A DNA stretch of 64,000 bases from Syngnathus acus (Eukaryota > Chordata > Actinopteri > Syngnathiformes > Syngnathidae): the NCBI RefSeq assembly GCF_901709675.1, contig NC_051106.1, forward strand, positions 3,298,001-3,362,000, written 5' to 3'. Numbering within the stretch: the first letter of the stretch is position 1; each line of letters begins with the position of its first letter. The notes beneath the pieces were generated by a model that saw only the letters and a program-made list of their open reading frames with translations, was not told the origin of the DNA and did no database searches. The position numbers and the translations under genes are program-made. Shown here piece after piece: positions 12,005 to 25,640 of the stretch.

Positions 12005-12021
12005 ACACACACACACACACT
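12005..12021. repeat. (CA)n microsatellite
   Basis: A short perfect CA tract. Others of this size are at 9739-9757, 24301-24315, 38402-38414 and 43750-43768. Confidence 0.85.
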
Positions 12022-13083
12022 GATTCATCACTCATATCAATATCAGAGGCGTTTGCATATTCACACCGTGACTGGAGATGGAAAGTCATCCCAGATGCCC
12101 TCTCCCTATACCAGACATGATGAAGCGAACACCAGCTAACCAAGCAGAACGTCCTCGCCGAGGTCTCGAGTCAGTGGATGTGTGTGCGTGTGTGATGTAA
12201 GCCCGTAGAAAGGAGAGGTGACAGCGGCGTGTGGATGATCTAATAAAAGAGGAAGAAGAAGCGGCGTGTGATGGCGAGGCATGCGGGCTCAAAAGGCAAC
12301 AACTTTTGCTAAAACACACACGCCTGCCTGACGCATAAAACACACCCGCGCACGCTCTTCTGCGTGATCGACACTTTCATAGTGTCGAAGCTGAGGTGTT
12401 GGGATATAAAAAGCCGCGCTGATATGATTTAATGGCCAAGTCTTATTATAAGACTGTCGCTGGGCCCGGTGTAATCTGGCTAACGCTGCAGGGCACAGCT
12501 ATGACAAACACACACTCACATGTGCACAAACACACACACACTACAATGCTCCCCCAGCAGATAATATTGCTATGTGCTACATTGCTATTATAAGATAGAG
12601 CTGTTTGCCACAGTGATACGTCGCCTATAAGACTGTCATTTTGGGGAGGGAGTGATTTATGACTGCGAGGCATGAGAAATAAAGACAGATTATTTTTATT
12701 CATGTGTCTTCAGAGGCCAACTTCATTTCTGTTGTTATTTTTATACCGAGGAATCATCAGAGGAATCACGTTGTGGGCAAAACACACATATATTTATATT
12801 GGACCAGCCAATCCAGAATACAATAGATCTCATGACACAGATTTTGAATCTAAAGTTAATAAAATAACATCTCACTACTCGGTGTCATCCAGTTTTTAAG
12901 AGGGACTAAATTGCTATTAATTATAAATAGCAGACCAGCTGTCTTAAAATATATGACATACCTATGAGGGTATTAGACAATGCGCTGTTATTGCCTCTCC
13001 TGCCTCTTTTAATATCTGCACCCTGACTGCAATCACAGGCCTAATAATGGCTTCTCATTATGTGGTGTGCGCGTGGCGAGGGT

Positions 13084-13098
13084 GGGGGGGGGGGGGGG
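13084..13098. repeat. G15 homopolymer
   Basis: Fifteen consecutive G on the plus strand, followed by further G-rich sequence (gttgcgggggc). Comparable runs are at 14172-14182, 45692-45705 and 62625-62637. Confidence 0.85.
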
Positions 13099-16000
13099 TG
13101 TTGCGGGGGCTTCAATCTCTATGCTCAAAAGCCACAGATGACTCCCTGTTAAAAGTTAATTTGATTTCAGACATTTACGGAATGAGGCTGTAAATTTAAG
13201 CTCTCGGGGTGCACCTATTGGTGAGCTCCGATAATTGAGATATTTGATCCTGATATTTGATTCTATGTCAGCAATTCATTATGGGAATACAAGTGAGCAG
13301 ATAGAAAGAAAAAAAAAAAACGATGTGAGATGACAAGGAGAGGTTTGGTTTGCAACTGTGATGCAGGTGAGAATGGAGCAGAGCTGTTGTTCCCCAGCAG
13401 TAGTATGAAAACTCATCAGGAGATGGCGCTGTCCTTGTTGTGAGCAAGGCAGGGAACGTGATCCTCAGGCCACATTGCTTCACAATGCTGCATTGCCCAA
13501 TTAAAAAAAAAAAACACGACAAGGATAGGGAAAACCATTTAATTATTCTTTTAATCCCCTCAAATTGACTTCCTTTATTTCTCAGTGCAAAAATAATCTT
13601 ATTTTGGTCATGGAAAATACACGCAATATTTTGAACGGACTTTAATATTTTTTTAAATATTACAAATGCAGCCTATGTTGTGTAATTCACACATGAAGAG
13701 AAATCCAAACGTTCCATTTCAATTCTAGCGCTAATTACATTACATTTTGAAAGACGGACTTTTATGGACACGTTACTGATCATACCAGACAACTGAGTCA
13801 AAGTCAGAATGCTGTGTGCAGCAAAACAACAATTAACTAATAATTGCATTTCCATTGTTTTAGGTGTTACCCTTCTTGCCTCTCTGCTTCCTTATCCAAA
13901 ACCTCAAGCATCATCTTCTATCTGCTGGCACTTACTATCCTGCTTTCCTCCTAGAGTTTGTAATGAGGAAGGTCTCCACCTGACTTTCGAACTTCCTCTG
14001 TCTCATACACATTTTCCAGTCGCTCCCACCCCCACCCCCCATGAGCCCTCAACCTCCCTTTTACCCTCTCTTCCCTCCTTCATGGCCTCTGTCTTAATTT
14101 CACAAGGGAATCATTTGACAGATATTGCCCTTGAAGAGGCAGCTTGTGCCTAGCCACTGAGAGCAATGGGAGGGGGGGGGGGTAGGAAGAGGGGTGATGG
14201 AGGAGGAGAAGTGACAGAGAGCGAGAGAATGAACGGGGGTGAGGAGGAGGAGGGTAAAAGTTATTAAGTGGATGTGAAAATGCAGCGCAGCCAAAAAGGT
14301 TAAGTCTGGAATAGGAAATTAAAACTTGCATCGCTTTTGGCTTTAAATAGATTTGGTTTCATTACGGGCGCCAGGGCCAGTTAGAGTCAAATCCCTCTGC
14401 AGAAAGAAGAAAGCGAGAGAGGGAGGAAGGAGCGAGGGTGACATGGGAACGGAGGAGGGCGACGGAACAATAGGATAACGGAAGGAGGCCGACTATCATG
14501 CAGTTCACATTCATTTCCAATCTCAGCCTGTTTTTCCCCAAACCCCCGTCCACAAGCCAGTGAATACCAATTCCGCACATCCATTTAATGCTTCGACTAC
14601 AAGTGGAAGTCAAGGCCGCTGCCTGTCACGCATACAAAGAACGCCGGCAGCGTCGACTAACAGGTGCGGGACAATGTTGCTCTATCGCTCTGTTCTTATT
14701 TGCATTGACATTTCACCATTCTCATGCAGCCGAGAAAAGCGCTAAACGACCGCCTGGTATACACGAAAAATATGCGAAGGACGACCATTTTTTTTCATTC
14801 TCATACTTCTAGTGGCTTTAGTGGTTTGTTGGAAGGAAAACTTCTCATCATTCACACTCTCGCCATTACACAGGCTGACCGTCACACAGCTCTGTTTATT
14901 GCTTTTGCGGTCTCCCGGGGAAAATGTAAGAGCCCGAGAAAAGGGAAAGCATGATGAAGTCAGTGAAATCGACAGAAGGAAAGGGAGAGAGGGGGAATTA
15001 AAGAATTAGAGATGAACAGACATGCCAAGGAAAAAGGAAGCAGATGGAGAAGTGGGACAAGTGAGAGCTTCGCATTTGCCACCACTAACTGTGCGAAAAT
15101 AAAAGCATGAACCCAAACATTTTAGCTAGTGGCCATTTTCATGTGAAGAGATATTTTCGGGGACTGAATTACAATAAATGACTGAAAATTCTGAACAGGA
15201 TAATTGTTATAGAAAAGAAAAAAAATTATACTATATATTCTGAGTTTGAATAATTTGTGTATAGTATGTTGGAAGAATTCAAGACCCAGCAGTTAAAAAC
15301 GACCTCACATCCCCAAGCCCCCAGTTTGTCTGACGAGACGATTAAAAAAAAAACAAAAAAAGCGTAGTTCCCACCACTGTCTCCTTCAGAGGAAAAGCAA
15401 TTTGCTATTCATCCTCTCCAAAGAATAGGCGGTAAATACTTGATGAGCGCGATGTGAGCGAGTCTAGCGACTGTAACACACCGTACAAAATAGAAACACA
15501 CAGCGTACTGTTTCAGTTGTGCGAGACGAAGAGTTCATTTCCAAATGCATGATTGGCATACGTTGGGCTGCAAATTAACGTTTGAGTGGGTTATGTTCTC
15601 CTCCTTCGTGGCTTACTGCTGCATTGCGAAATGTGTTGGCTCATTGTAGCAGAACACACTTCATGTTCCTTAAAGCGAAGGAGAGAGGAGACTAATACTT
15701 TGTTGCACAAGGCTCGAGCAGACACTTTAGAACTTGCATCGGATCAGCCAAGCGGAAATGAAAAGTAGTCCAAGCAAGTTAATATGCAGCTTCACTGTAA
15801 AACTGAAATATCGAGACACTTCTCTACGGTTATGTAGGATATGACTAAACTCTTATAGCAGAGACCACGAATCTGTGTGAGAAATTCTCAAAGCTGTTTT
15901 GGAAACGTGGAATGATTTGATTTGGTTTGACTCAGTGGGATTACGATTCACAGTTTTAAAGCCACTCTAATAAAAGATGATTCGGTACATATCACAATAT

Positions 16001-17632
16001 ATTTTAAGGTTCAACTATTTGATTATTTTCAAATTGAAATCCAAAATGATTTTCTGATTCCGTTTTGTGACAACATGGATACAAATTCTGGGAACAAAAA
16101 ACAAACAAAAACAATACTCAGACTTCTGAGTAAGTCAAGGAATGCCTTTCTAGATATTTCGGGACATGAAAATCAATACTCTCAAGCCAAAATTAAAAAC
16201 TTCAATACAATTGCATGCTTTTTTCCCCCCAATGAGTCATATGTTTGTCTTTTAGGACTAGTAAAACACACATCCCACAGTATTTGGATAAACACACACA
16301 TTCTTGAGTCTTTTCTTTTGGCATCAAAATGAAAGCTAAAGCCAAACTGTGAGTACATAACTTCCCATTTAGGCCTAAAATACGACTTCTTTTCCCCCTA
16401 TGAGAGCAGAGTAGCAAGGATAGTGCACCAAGAAAAACCAGAGAATGAAATATTTGTGCAGAGAGAGAGACCAAGAACACAGAGTAAAAATGGTAAGATG
16501 TGATGGGCTGGCTGGCTGGCATTCAAGGCCTACTTTGCAGCCAGAGAGCTGAAATATGTGTGTGTTTCTGTAGCGGCACTGCCCAGTGTGTGTGTGTCTC
16601 CGTGCGTGCGCACATACACCTATACGCTCCTCAAAACGAAATGGAGAGATCCAGCACTTCAGCAATGACAAGTAGGTAAACAGAATCATCCATGCGGGAA
16701 CAAAAGAGACAGAGATTGAGCGCTAAAGTCGGAAGATGAAAAAACTAGCAGAAAAGTGGGGAGGAGGAAGTGGAAGGAAGGGAAGAAACGTGACGCTGTC
16801 CTTCCTTGCTTCAACCTCATATTCGTGAAATTGCCTACCTGGTTTGATGCTATTGTTTACGCCGCCATTAAGGCACACACCAGCACAGTTAATAATCCGG
16901 GCACTCCAACTAAATCACTCCAGAGTAAGTAGTTCGTGTTCATGAATACTGACACACACGTACGTGCGCCGTTAATGCACGTTTACCAATGTGTATGTTG
17001 TGCTGGAATCTGTATGCATGTCATCCCGCTCCATTCCTTCTGCTGTTATTTCCTCTCCATACAGCTTTGGTGTGATGAAGTCCGTCACAGGGTCCCCGGC
17101 CCAATATCCAACGCCTAATAAACTAATACATCATTAATGAGGGTGGGCGAGAGGGAGGCAGGAGTGACTACAGTGCTCTTCTAGGGCAAGCTATTGCTGT
17201 GCAGCTCAATAGGGCTTTCTAACAAGGCGCTGTCCTTGAGAGAGGCTGCATACTAAAAACTTCTCCACCGGCCTCGGTGCCAAGCAAGGGGAATTCATAA
17301 ACAGAGGACAGAAAGCAAAGCGGGAGGGGGTGGTAGAGGAGCGGAGAGGAGAAAGGCTTCTAGAAATGGGAAGAAGAAAGCAAGATGAATCATGTTGGCC
17401 TCTTATCTTACTTTGGGTCACATTGTGCCTCCATGATTGACTTGGAGTAACAGCACCTGATCAATAAGTAGTATAATAGTTTGTCTGAATGGCTATTCCC
17501 GTCTGTGGCTGGGCTATTTCCGTTGGTGTGTTTCAAAAAAACAGATTAAGGGCATCGGAAGACACTTAATGTTTACTGCTAGCCTGAGGTGAGGTAAATT
17601 TTGCTGGTCCGTCATCGTCAGGCCGTCAACTG

Positions 17633-18025
17633 TACCGTATTTTCTGGACTATAAGGCGCACCTTCAATGAATGGCCCATTTTAAAACTATGTCCTTATAT
17701 AAGGCGCACCGGACTATAAGGCGCACCATTAATGCATCATGTCAGATTTTTAATCCAAATCAAATCATTCTCCATTTTATCTTTTTTATTTCAACTTCAG
17801 ATGCAACAAATCACTTTATAATCACAAAATAATGATCCATAGTCTTTTTGATTCATGATTCATAGTCTTCAGCGGGCCACTTATGATTGATTTCATGACA
17901 CAATGCTTCGGGCCAGTTTAAATTTAGGAATTTGGTCCAAGGCGCACCGGACTATAAGGCGCACTGTCGGCTTTTGAGAAAATTTAAGGTTTGTAGGTGC
18001 GCCTTATAGTCCAGAAAATACGGTA
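17633..18025 (-). mobile_element. GGCGCACC inverted-repeat element, copy 3 (subfamily A)
   Basis: The ends are taccgtattttctggactat and tagtccagaaaatacggta, an inverted repeat of at least 25 bp. Subterminal repeats of ATAAGGCGCACC recur near both ends. The central block includes tgattcatgattcatagtct and gggccacttatgattgattt, the same as copies 4 and 7 but in reverse orientation. There is no open frame, so it is non-autonomous. It sits in unique intronic sequence. Confidence 0.88.
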
Positions 18026-19619
18026 ATTGTTTCAGAATTTCACATGAAAATCTGAGATTGCTGACATAAACCCCAAACACACATTTGAGGTGAAAGAAAA
18101 TATAAAGCAGTTCCCTTAGACCCAATAGCAGGATCCATTGAGGTCAAGATGTTCTTCAGGATGAATGAACAAAGTTGTTACAGCTATAATGTCATTTTGT
18201 GTACATTTAATGGCCTGTTTTTTGTCCATCTAGATTGTAAGCACATGGAGAGAAAGAGAAAAACAAAGCTTCCGGTCAATTGAATGCAAGGTTGTCGTCA
18301 TAAACACACAAGCACACAATGAATACACACACACACATACCCAATTTGGACGCCTCTAAGCAAATACTGCCGCAGGCCTCATTTGAATAGCGATAATTGA
18401 AAATCAGGCTTGTTTATCAGGCTAAATAGAGTGACAGACACTCACAATAGGAGGCAGGGGTGCAAGCTTGGCGAGTATTAGCATAATGTTCACGGCTGAA
18501 TGATTTCTAGGTCCATTAGGCCAGCGAAGGACATATGAGCGGTTCACTTTTTCATACTTCTGCTGGAGCTAAATGCTGAAATATGACTTCATCGCGAGTT
18601 ACTATCAAATGATGTATTGACATTTCCATGGCGATGTTAGGTTGAGGCGTCAGATTGTGTTGAAATTAAAAATAAAAAGGGAGAAAGAACGCAGCCAAGA
18701 GATACAAATATGGGGATGTGGGAGGGGGACTTGCAAATACTCAAGAGAGATTTGGGAGTCTCTCCAAGACTTTCATTATTTTTGATGCAAATGATCAGAC
18801 CCCCATAATTAGGCCTCTCATACGAAACTCTCTCACCCTCACAGTCTCATTTCATCTTTTGATCAATGGAGCTCAGTATGGGGTGGAGAGAAACACTGCA
18901 GCCCTTCTCCACTGTCGGTTGGTCTCTGGGCCTCAAAAAAATGGCTCCTAGCCTGGTTATCACATCGAAGGGAATTTTTCTTTGACGCTTCAACTTAAAA
19001 CTGTGTTTTCTGCTTTTAAAATGAGAATTGAAATGACAGTGTTGGTTGGACCGAATCATGAAAGACACACATCAATTTAAACTGAAACAAATGATTGGGA
19101 TTGGGTATTTTTTGGGAACGGAGTGGTAATTGACCATTGGTTCGTCAACTATTCCTTTCCAATTTACATCCAACTACAGCGCTAGCAAATTCGATTACTA
19201 GTTCAGTCCATCAGCTTTAGCTTTTGCGGCAGTTGAAATGTAGCAAGGGATTCGAGCCAAAACCTAAATTGCATTAGGACAACTCTCAGAGGAGACAACA
19301 CTTCTTTTGTCGTGCCAAATTAATGAACACCTAAGCAAGAGATCAAATACGTAAGCGCCGACACAAAATTCTGCTGAATGATTGGCTTCCGGCCAATTAA
19401 TACTCACATATAAACAGTTAGATTTATCTCAATGATATGATTTAACTTCTTGCCCTCAAGAAAATGCAGAGAGTCACTTTGTGATCTTTCCTTTGATTCA
19501 AAAGCAAAGCGTTTCAGTTACATGTTCCATCTTGCTTCATTTTTCAGCATTCTATTAACTAAAAGAAGACCTTGAATATTCCTTTAGTTGTGTTCTTAAT
19601 TCAGGGATGGCCTCCGGGT

Positions 19620-19680
19620 CAGGGGTGCACAAACTTTTGTAACCCAAGGTCGAGAGAACTTTTCAAGCAGCCAACTTCAA
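19620..19680 (+). mobile_element. hAT-like element end (fragment)
   Basis: The segment begins CAGGGGTGCACAAACTTTTG, which matches the CAGGGGTG...AAA type of terminal sequence found on hAT-superfamily elements. The opposite end is not found. Confidence 0.4.
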
Positions 19681-20857
19681 CCAATGTCAACATCACACAC
19701 CTTTTCTAGCCTGCAAAAATTAAATTCACTTCGCTGTCTGATTCTCTCACACAGGCACACGCTTTATAAGACGCTCATAATTTTAGCTTTGGTAGTGCCT
19801 CGGCCGCGAAACATATCCTCACACAGAAGTACAATAAAATAAAACACAAACTGCAACACAACATTGAGCTTTCACTTACAATTGGTCTCTGGACTCCCAA
19901 CATATGGCAACAGGGCATTGTAGACAAACTGACGAGGGAATAATATGAAGACTGGAAGGTTAAAAAACACAACAGAGGACAATGACAGTAAGCCCGATAG
20001 GAAAAGGAAAGAAGACAGAAGAGAGGAGGACAAGTACACGGGGTTGGAAGGAGAGCAGGAGAGGGCAATTTGGTTTCAGCGCTTCTCTAATCTAATCTGT
20101 GTAACTGTGACAGATTTGCAGTTGTCCACCAGGGCCACCGCACACAAGGGACGGAAGCAAAGTTTCTTATGGCTGGAGGAGGAGTGAAGCAAGCGGGGCA
20201 CAATAATCCCAATTTCTGCTCGAGAAGAGAGGGAGAAACAATCCCCAAAAGTAGAATGTTGGACACAGCCAACATTTAATCGGTTGCAATAAATCCTTCA
20301 AAGGTGTGTGTGAGCATTTTCTGGAAAAGAAGAGGTGGGTGGGGCGATTCCAGAGAATACTACCACATCACTAGAAAATGCTGACTCCCTTTCTCAGCTA
20401 TGTCTCACCGTAGCAATGCTAAGGTGACTATTTGCTCTTTTCACACTCTGCTGTGGTCAAAAGGACTTGGAAGCAATGGGAATAGTCAGCTAAGTCGTCC
20501 CAAATCCCGCTTTTACCGGACAGCAATAACCGGTGTGGTTGTAGTACGGGCTGTGAGAGGCGAATTGCCTCTGAACTGACACGCATAAATCGTTACACAG
20601 AGCCACGGACTTGCATTTTCCATTAGCTTATTGATTTTAGGTTCACAAGGGTTTAGGGCAAGAAGTCTCAACAGGGGATGGCTCAGAAGGCAAGGTCACT
20701 GGTGCAATAAGTAAAAAAAATGAAAAGGAGCAGGATTGGGTTTTTATACAGTACTACAATACTTTAAATGTATAACTGGAATTATTTTGGGGTCAATAAT
20801 TTTGCTCTGGAAAATAGCATACAGCAGCATTTTCTTAGCTTCACAAATGCAGATGAT

Positions 20858-21258
20858 TACCGTATTTTCAGGACTATAAGGCGCACCTAAAAACCTAAAA
20901 ATTTCTCAAAAGTGCGCCTTATAGTCCGGTGCGCCTTATACATGGACCAAATTCCTAAATTTAAACTGTCCCGAAGCATTGTGTCATGAAATCAATCATA
21001 AGTGGCCCGCTGAAGACTATGAATCATGAATCAAAAAGACTATGGATCATTATTTTGGGATTATAAAGTAATTTGTTGCGTCTGAAGTTGAAATAAAAAT
21101 GATAAAATGGAGAATGATTTGATTTGGATTAAAAATCTGACATGATGCATTAATGGTGCGCCTTATAGTCCGGTGCGCCTTATATAAGGACACAGTTTTA
21201 AAATGGGCCATTCATTGAAGGTGCGCCTTATAGTCCGGTGCGCCTTATAAAATACGGT
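20858..21258 (+). mobile_element. GGCGCACC inverted-repeat element, copy 4 (subfamily A)
   Basis: The left end is taccgtattttcaggactat. The right end is cgccttataaaatacggt, which has lost the gtccgg part of the TIR. Six GTGCGCCTTATA subrepeats lie in pairs and the central block gaatcatgaatcaaaaagac matches copy 7. A small deletion near 20910 removes ccgaca. Its shortened right end and different flanks (att / cag) suggest that it is immobile. Confidence 0.88.
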
Positions 21259-22682
21259 CAGTAAACCATGACGGTGTGGATCCTCAATTATATCTTACAT
21301 TTCTTTTTGGGCTTTTTTTTTTCTACTATGATGTTAAGTAATGCTCTTTCTGACATCAAGGTGCCCCTTTGTAGAGCAAGTTCACATCTCAAATAAAACA
21401 CTTTCTAATTCCCGGTTGACACGTGACAGCACTTTCTCTGAAGCAGCGCCCACAGACGTTCCTTACAGCCACTCGAGCAGCCTCACAATGCCTTCTCAAT
21501 GTCACATCTCAGCGGCATTCAACCATTGAAGAGCAGAGACGCAGGCATTTAGTCATTTAGTGTGAATAATGTGCGGATACACTCTCCAGTGTGTGCGCGT
21601 GGGGCATATTCAGTGTCAGAGTTGAGTGGGCATGCATCGTTCTGAGATAAGACCTGATATGGCCCCTCGGAGGGACAAGCAGCAAAGAACATCGAGGCAC
21701 ATATTTGTGAAGGGCTCGTTGACATACTCACTTGTTTTAAAATTCAGCAAAAGACATTAAATGGTATGCAAGTTGGTACATTTTAAAAAATGTTTTGATA
21801 TACTTTTATATAGTTGTGGTTCTGTGAGAATGCTATACGGCGTCTCAAAAGAATTCATCTTCGTGTCCTTTCTCAACCTCCCAGGGTGAACGTGTCCCTG
21901 CTTTCACATTGTGGATGTGTTTGGCCCTCAGAGCTTTTTCGCCTTTGGATTTCTATCGGCGCATCTGAGTAGCTGCTGCTGTTAGCCAGACATGGAACAC
22001 ACACACACATGCATGAGGTACACAGATGCACAGGGGCAGGGTTAAAGAAAAGCAAAATAGAGAGAGGGAACGGGGACATGATTTCAAAAGCGCTGCAGTG
22101 AAATCCTCCAGAGTTGAGATCACAGACACACTAAAGAAAGAACGAGATGAAAGTACAGTCGGTGGCTTTTGGAGCTTTTTTAACACACAAAACATCATGC
22201 ATTCATTTTTCGCAAAAGGTAAAAACCAGCAAGGCTATGTCTTCCCATTCCAAAATTCAGTTGAGTTCATTTTTTTTTTTCTTCCCCGACTCGTCCCTGC
22301 TTGTGTTGGAAAATGGTTTAGTGCTTTTATCTCTAAAGACATTTTAATAATTCTCTCACTTGTTAGTCTCACTCACTTCTCTCAATGATTTTCCCTTTTC
22401 ATTCTCTATTCATTCATTCTTGTCTTTTCTCCCACATCAGCCTTCGCCTATTATTTTTTTCTTTCTTTTTTGGCTGCTTTTATATCAATGCTTTGTCCTA
22501 ACATTTCTTTAAATGCAAGGACACATGCTTTGGTTATTTGAAGTGAGAAAAAGTTCATCTAGAAGAAATTAGACATACTGTATGCTGTAGAATTTAAACT
22601 GCATTTTCAAGACATCTGGTTGTCTTAAACAGGATTATATTGAATGCTGTTTCCTACAGTTTTGCAAAAGTCCAGTTTATTC

Positions 22683-22735
22683 TTGTTAATTCCTGTAAAT
22701 TCCCACATAGTCCCATTAATTCCCCAAATTCCTAT
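22683..22735. repeat. degenerate TTAATTCC tandem repeat
   Basis: The motifs ttaattcct, aaattccca, ttaattcccc and aaattccta recur about every 12 bases. It is short and imperfect. Confidence 0.45.
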
Positions 22736-24488
22736 TCACACTTTGGAAATTTCTGGGGTTTTACACAGCAGGTTAGAGTGTAAAAAAATCTGTAATATTT
22801 TTTTCTGTCAAGGCAGAATTAAAAAAAAAAAATCTCTTTTTAAATTGTCCAGGCTTACCAAATGTAGTAGGCAATTGTTTATCAAAACTAACAAGAGCAT
22901 AGGCGACATCAGCTGGTGAGAAATTCAAAAGCTTCATCTTGTTTACATATCTAAATCCTTTAGCTATGGCAGGAAATATAGCCGTGTGTGTGCACGGTAC
23001 TGCACGAACTCTTGGATGATATTTCCCTTCCAGCATTCCCAGAATACCAACATCTCCCTCCACGGAACCTCTTTACAGGAGACCTATTTTCTATGAAGTC
23101 AATGCCGCCGCTTGTTCCAGCACTTTGGCTTCAAACAGCAATGTGCCTTTTGGGGCTACACGCATATCTGATCTCTTCCTCCCCTCCTCTCTTCCTATTG
23201 TTTCTGTTCTCGTTTTCAAGTCTTCCCAGGCGTCTGCACGTCTCTTTCCTTTTTTCTTTTTTTTTCTTGCAAATGGAGACAGGTGGAAGCAAACAAACTG
23301 GCATTTGTTCCCATTCTTTTTATCTCTTTTTCTTTCTTGTGGATGTTCTCTCCATTTTATGCATGCCTTGAAACCGAGCACTGGAAGGAAAGAAGCAAGT
23401 TTTCCTAAGCCGATCGATTAACATAAAACACGTAAATAACAACATGCAGGAAGCATGTTTGCCTTAAAGTTCTGAGAATTGCCAATTGGATTTCAGTTGC
23501 CACCTTGCCATGCAGATTTAGCTTGTTGTCCTTGTCACCTTTGGCCATATCTAATTTAATCCTTCAAAAGTACAAATGAATCAATCCGGGGAAAAAAATA
23601 CAATTGGCGTGTGGTTAAGTAGCAAATTGACACCAAATAAAGGGAAATCAGTTTGGTATGGGATGACAAAGACCCGAAGAGTCAGGCGATCTCAATTCTA
23701 GCCTTTTCCAACATAGCAGAGAAAAAGAGATAACACAAACAGGAAGAGGATAAATGATCCAAACTCAGTAGGCTGAACACAGCTCACAGCACCCACTAAC
23801 ACACACCACTGAGCTGTGTATGTTTGAACAAATGAGATGTCGTGGCACACACGTACTTTTCTCCCCTCAAATGTGTGTAAACGTGTGAGAAAGCTGGCGA
23901 CAGCTTGCACGAAAATCCCCGCGTTTGTGATTGTGCTCGCGTTTGATCATGGTGTATTATGTAGTTGATCGCGTGTGTGTACACAAATGACAAAATGTCA
24001 TAGCAGTGACACAACCGTCATCAAAGCTTGCCATCTATCCTAAAGACCATCTCGTGATATTCATAAAGAGCATAGCAGATAAGTCTTGTCATGTTAGCTC
24101 CACAATAAGACGCACGTCTAACGTTTCGTCTCAGCTTCTTTGTGTGTTTGTTTAAGACAGCGGCACGATGATCGTATATACTCCCCTGTTGTTCAAATTT
24201 CAGATCACAGCGATGTCAAAAGAACTGTGAACTCTGTGAAAACAGACACATACATAAAAGCATGTCAAACACACTTTAGAACCATGTGCCATCACAAAGA
24301 ACACACACACACACATTTTTATAGAAAAAGGGCGTTCCTTCCATTCAGGTGAAACAGATTTGCTCCAGGTATTTGAGCTGTTGTAGCTCAGTCATGCAAC
24401 AGCCTCCGTCTAATTACCTTTGGGACGTGAACATCACGCCATTGGCACAGCATGTGCATATGTGTGTGTGTGAGTGTGTATGTGATCG

Positions 24489-24491
<3 letters not shown>

Positions 24492-24523
<32 letters not shown>
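24492..24523. repeat. (GA)16 microsatellite
   Basis: A perfect GA dinucleotide tract, preceded within 40 bp by GT-rich sequence (24463-24482). Confidence 0.95.
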
Positions 24524-24528
<5 letters not shown>

Positions 24529-25546
24529 AATGTATCGTCTTGTAATGTAATTCACCTGCAGGCGCGGCAAACTTCTACTGCGGTTCAGAAGACGGAGAAA
24601 CATTAATGAAAGCCTTGATCATTGTTGCACAATCTTCACTAGAGCTAAAGGCGAATGTACAGGGAGCATTTCTGAAGGTTGTTTCATGATCGTATCTCCA
24701 TAAAAATACACAGTTTGTCCAATAGGTTGTCCCAGGTTGACAGAAATTGCCACAAACAATTGTAAACATCAGCACAAAGACGTCTATGTAAGGAAAAGAA
24801 ATGCTTGCAGGCCACCGTATTATTAAAGTACATTTGTATGCATTACCGGCTGTACGTATGCGTCTTGTTGGTTGTTCATAATGGCCCAGTGCAATCAATA
24901 GCTTGTGCTGCAGCACAGACGGATGAACAAAAGCACAAGTAGATATAGTATTTGTATACAGAATGGAATATGAGAAGCCTCAACAGGTTCAGCATGAATA
25001 AGCCATGCATACGTTATTTTGTTATTGGCTTGACAGCTACGATGTGTTTTCGGCTTTGCTCTTTGTCTACAATCCCCGGGAGCACTTGTACCACACAGGT
25101 AGACGTAATGATCTCATATTATATTTTGAATTGGCTTTGGGAATCAATCTTTGCACATTCCAAATGTTTTAATACTTGTGCAAATTTCATTGAACATGAA
25201 ACAGTTTTGTAATGTTGTCAGTAGCATAAGTGAGTTTTCTTCAATTGAACCCGCAACACTAGCTAGACTTTTAAATGCATTTCTCCTTAGTAAACAAGAT
25301 AAAGTGGGTCTCTTTAGACAAAAGCTGTCCAGCAGTGACTCTGAGTGAAGTTTTGAATTGCAACTTCTCTTCACCACACTGACGCAGACGAGCTCTCCAA
25401 ACTCGCAAAAAGCTGACGCAATACCAATTTGTACACCTCGGGACAGACAGCATGATTATCGGGCAGCTGAGCAAACTGTGGTACCAAATACTAACGCACA
25501 AGGAATCAAAACTTGTTCCACACACAACATTCCCATTAACACAGAC

Positions 25547-25640
25547 CAGGGGTGTCAAACATACAGTCCGTGGGCCAAAACTGGCCTGCTAGAATACTTA
25601 ATCCAGCCCTGAGGATGAATGCAAACTGCAGGTTTCTCTG
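25547..25640 (+). mobile_element. hAT-like element end (fragment)
   Basis: Begins CAGGGGTGTCAAACATACAG, then gtccgtgggccaaaactgg. The CAGGGGTGTCAAAC start and the GGGCC-containing head are typical of non-autonomous hAT-like elements in fishes. The other terminus is not evident. Confidence 0.5.

Noticed and set aside
17633-18025. CRISPR-like array of ATAAGGCGCACC repeats
   Set aside because: The repeats are short, inverted and confined to transposable-element copies in a vertebrate intron; there are no regular spacers.
22988-23421. Overlapping Phe/Leu/Ser-rich open frames on the plus strand
   Set aside because: They come from a pyrimidine-rich tract (23160-23350). The hydrophobic look is a composition effect.
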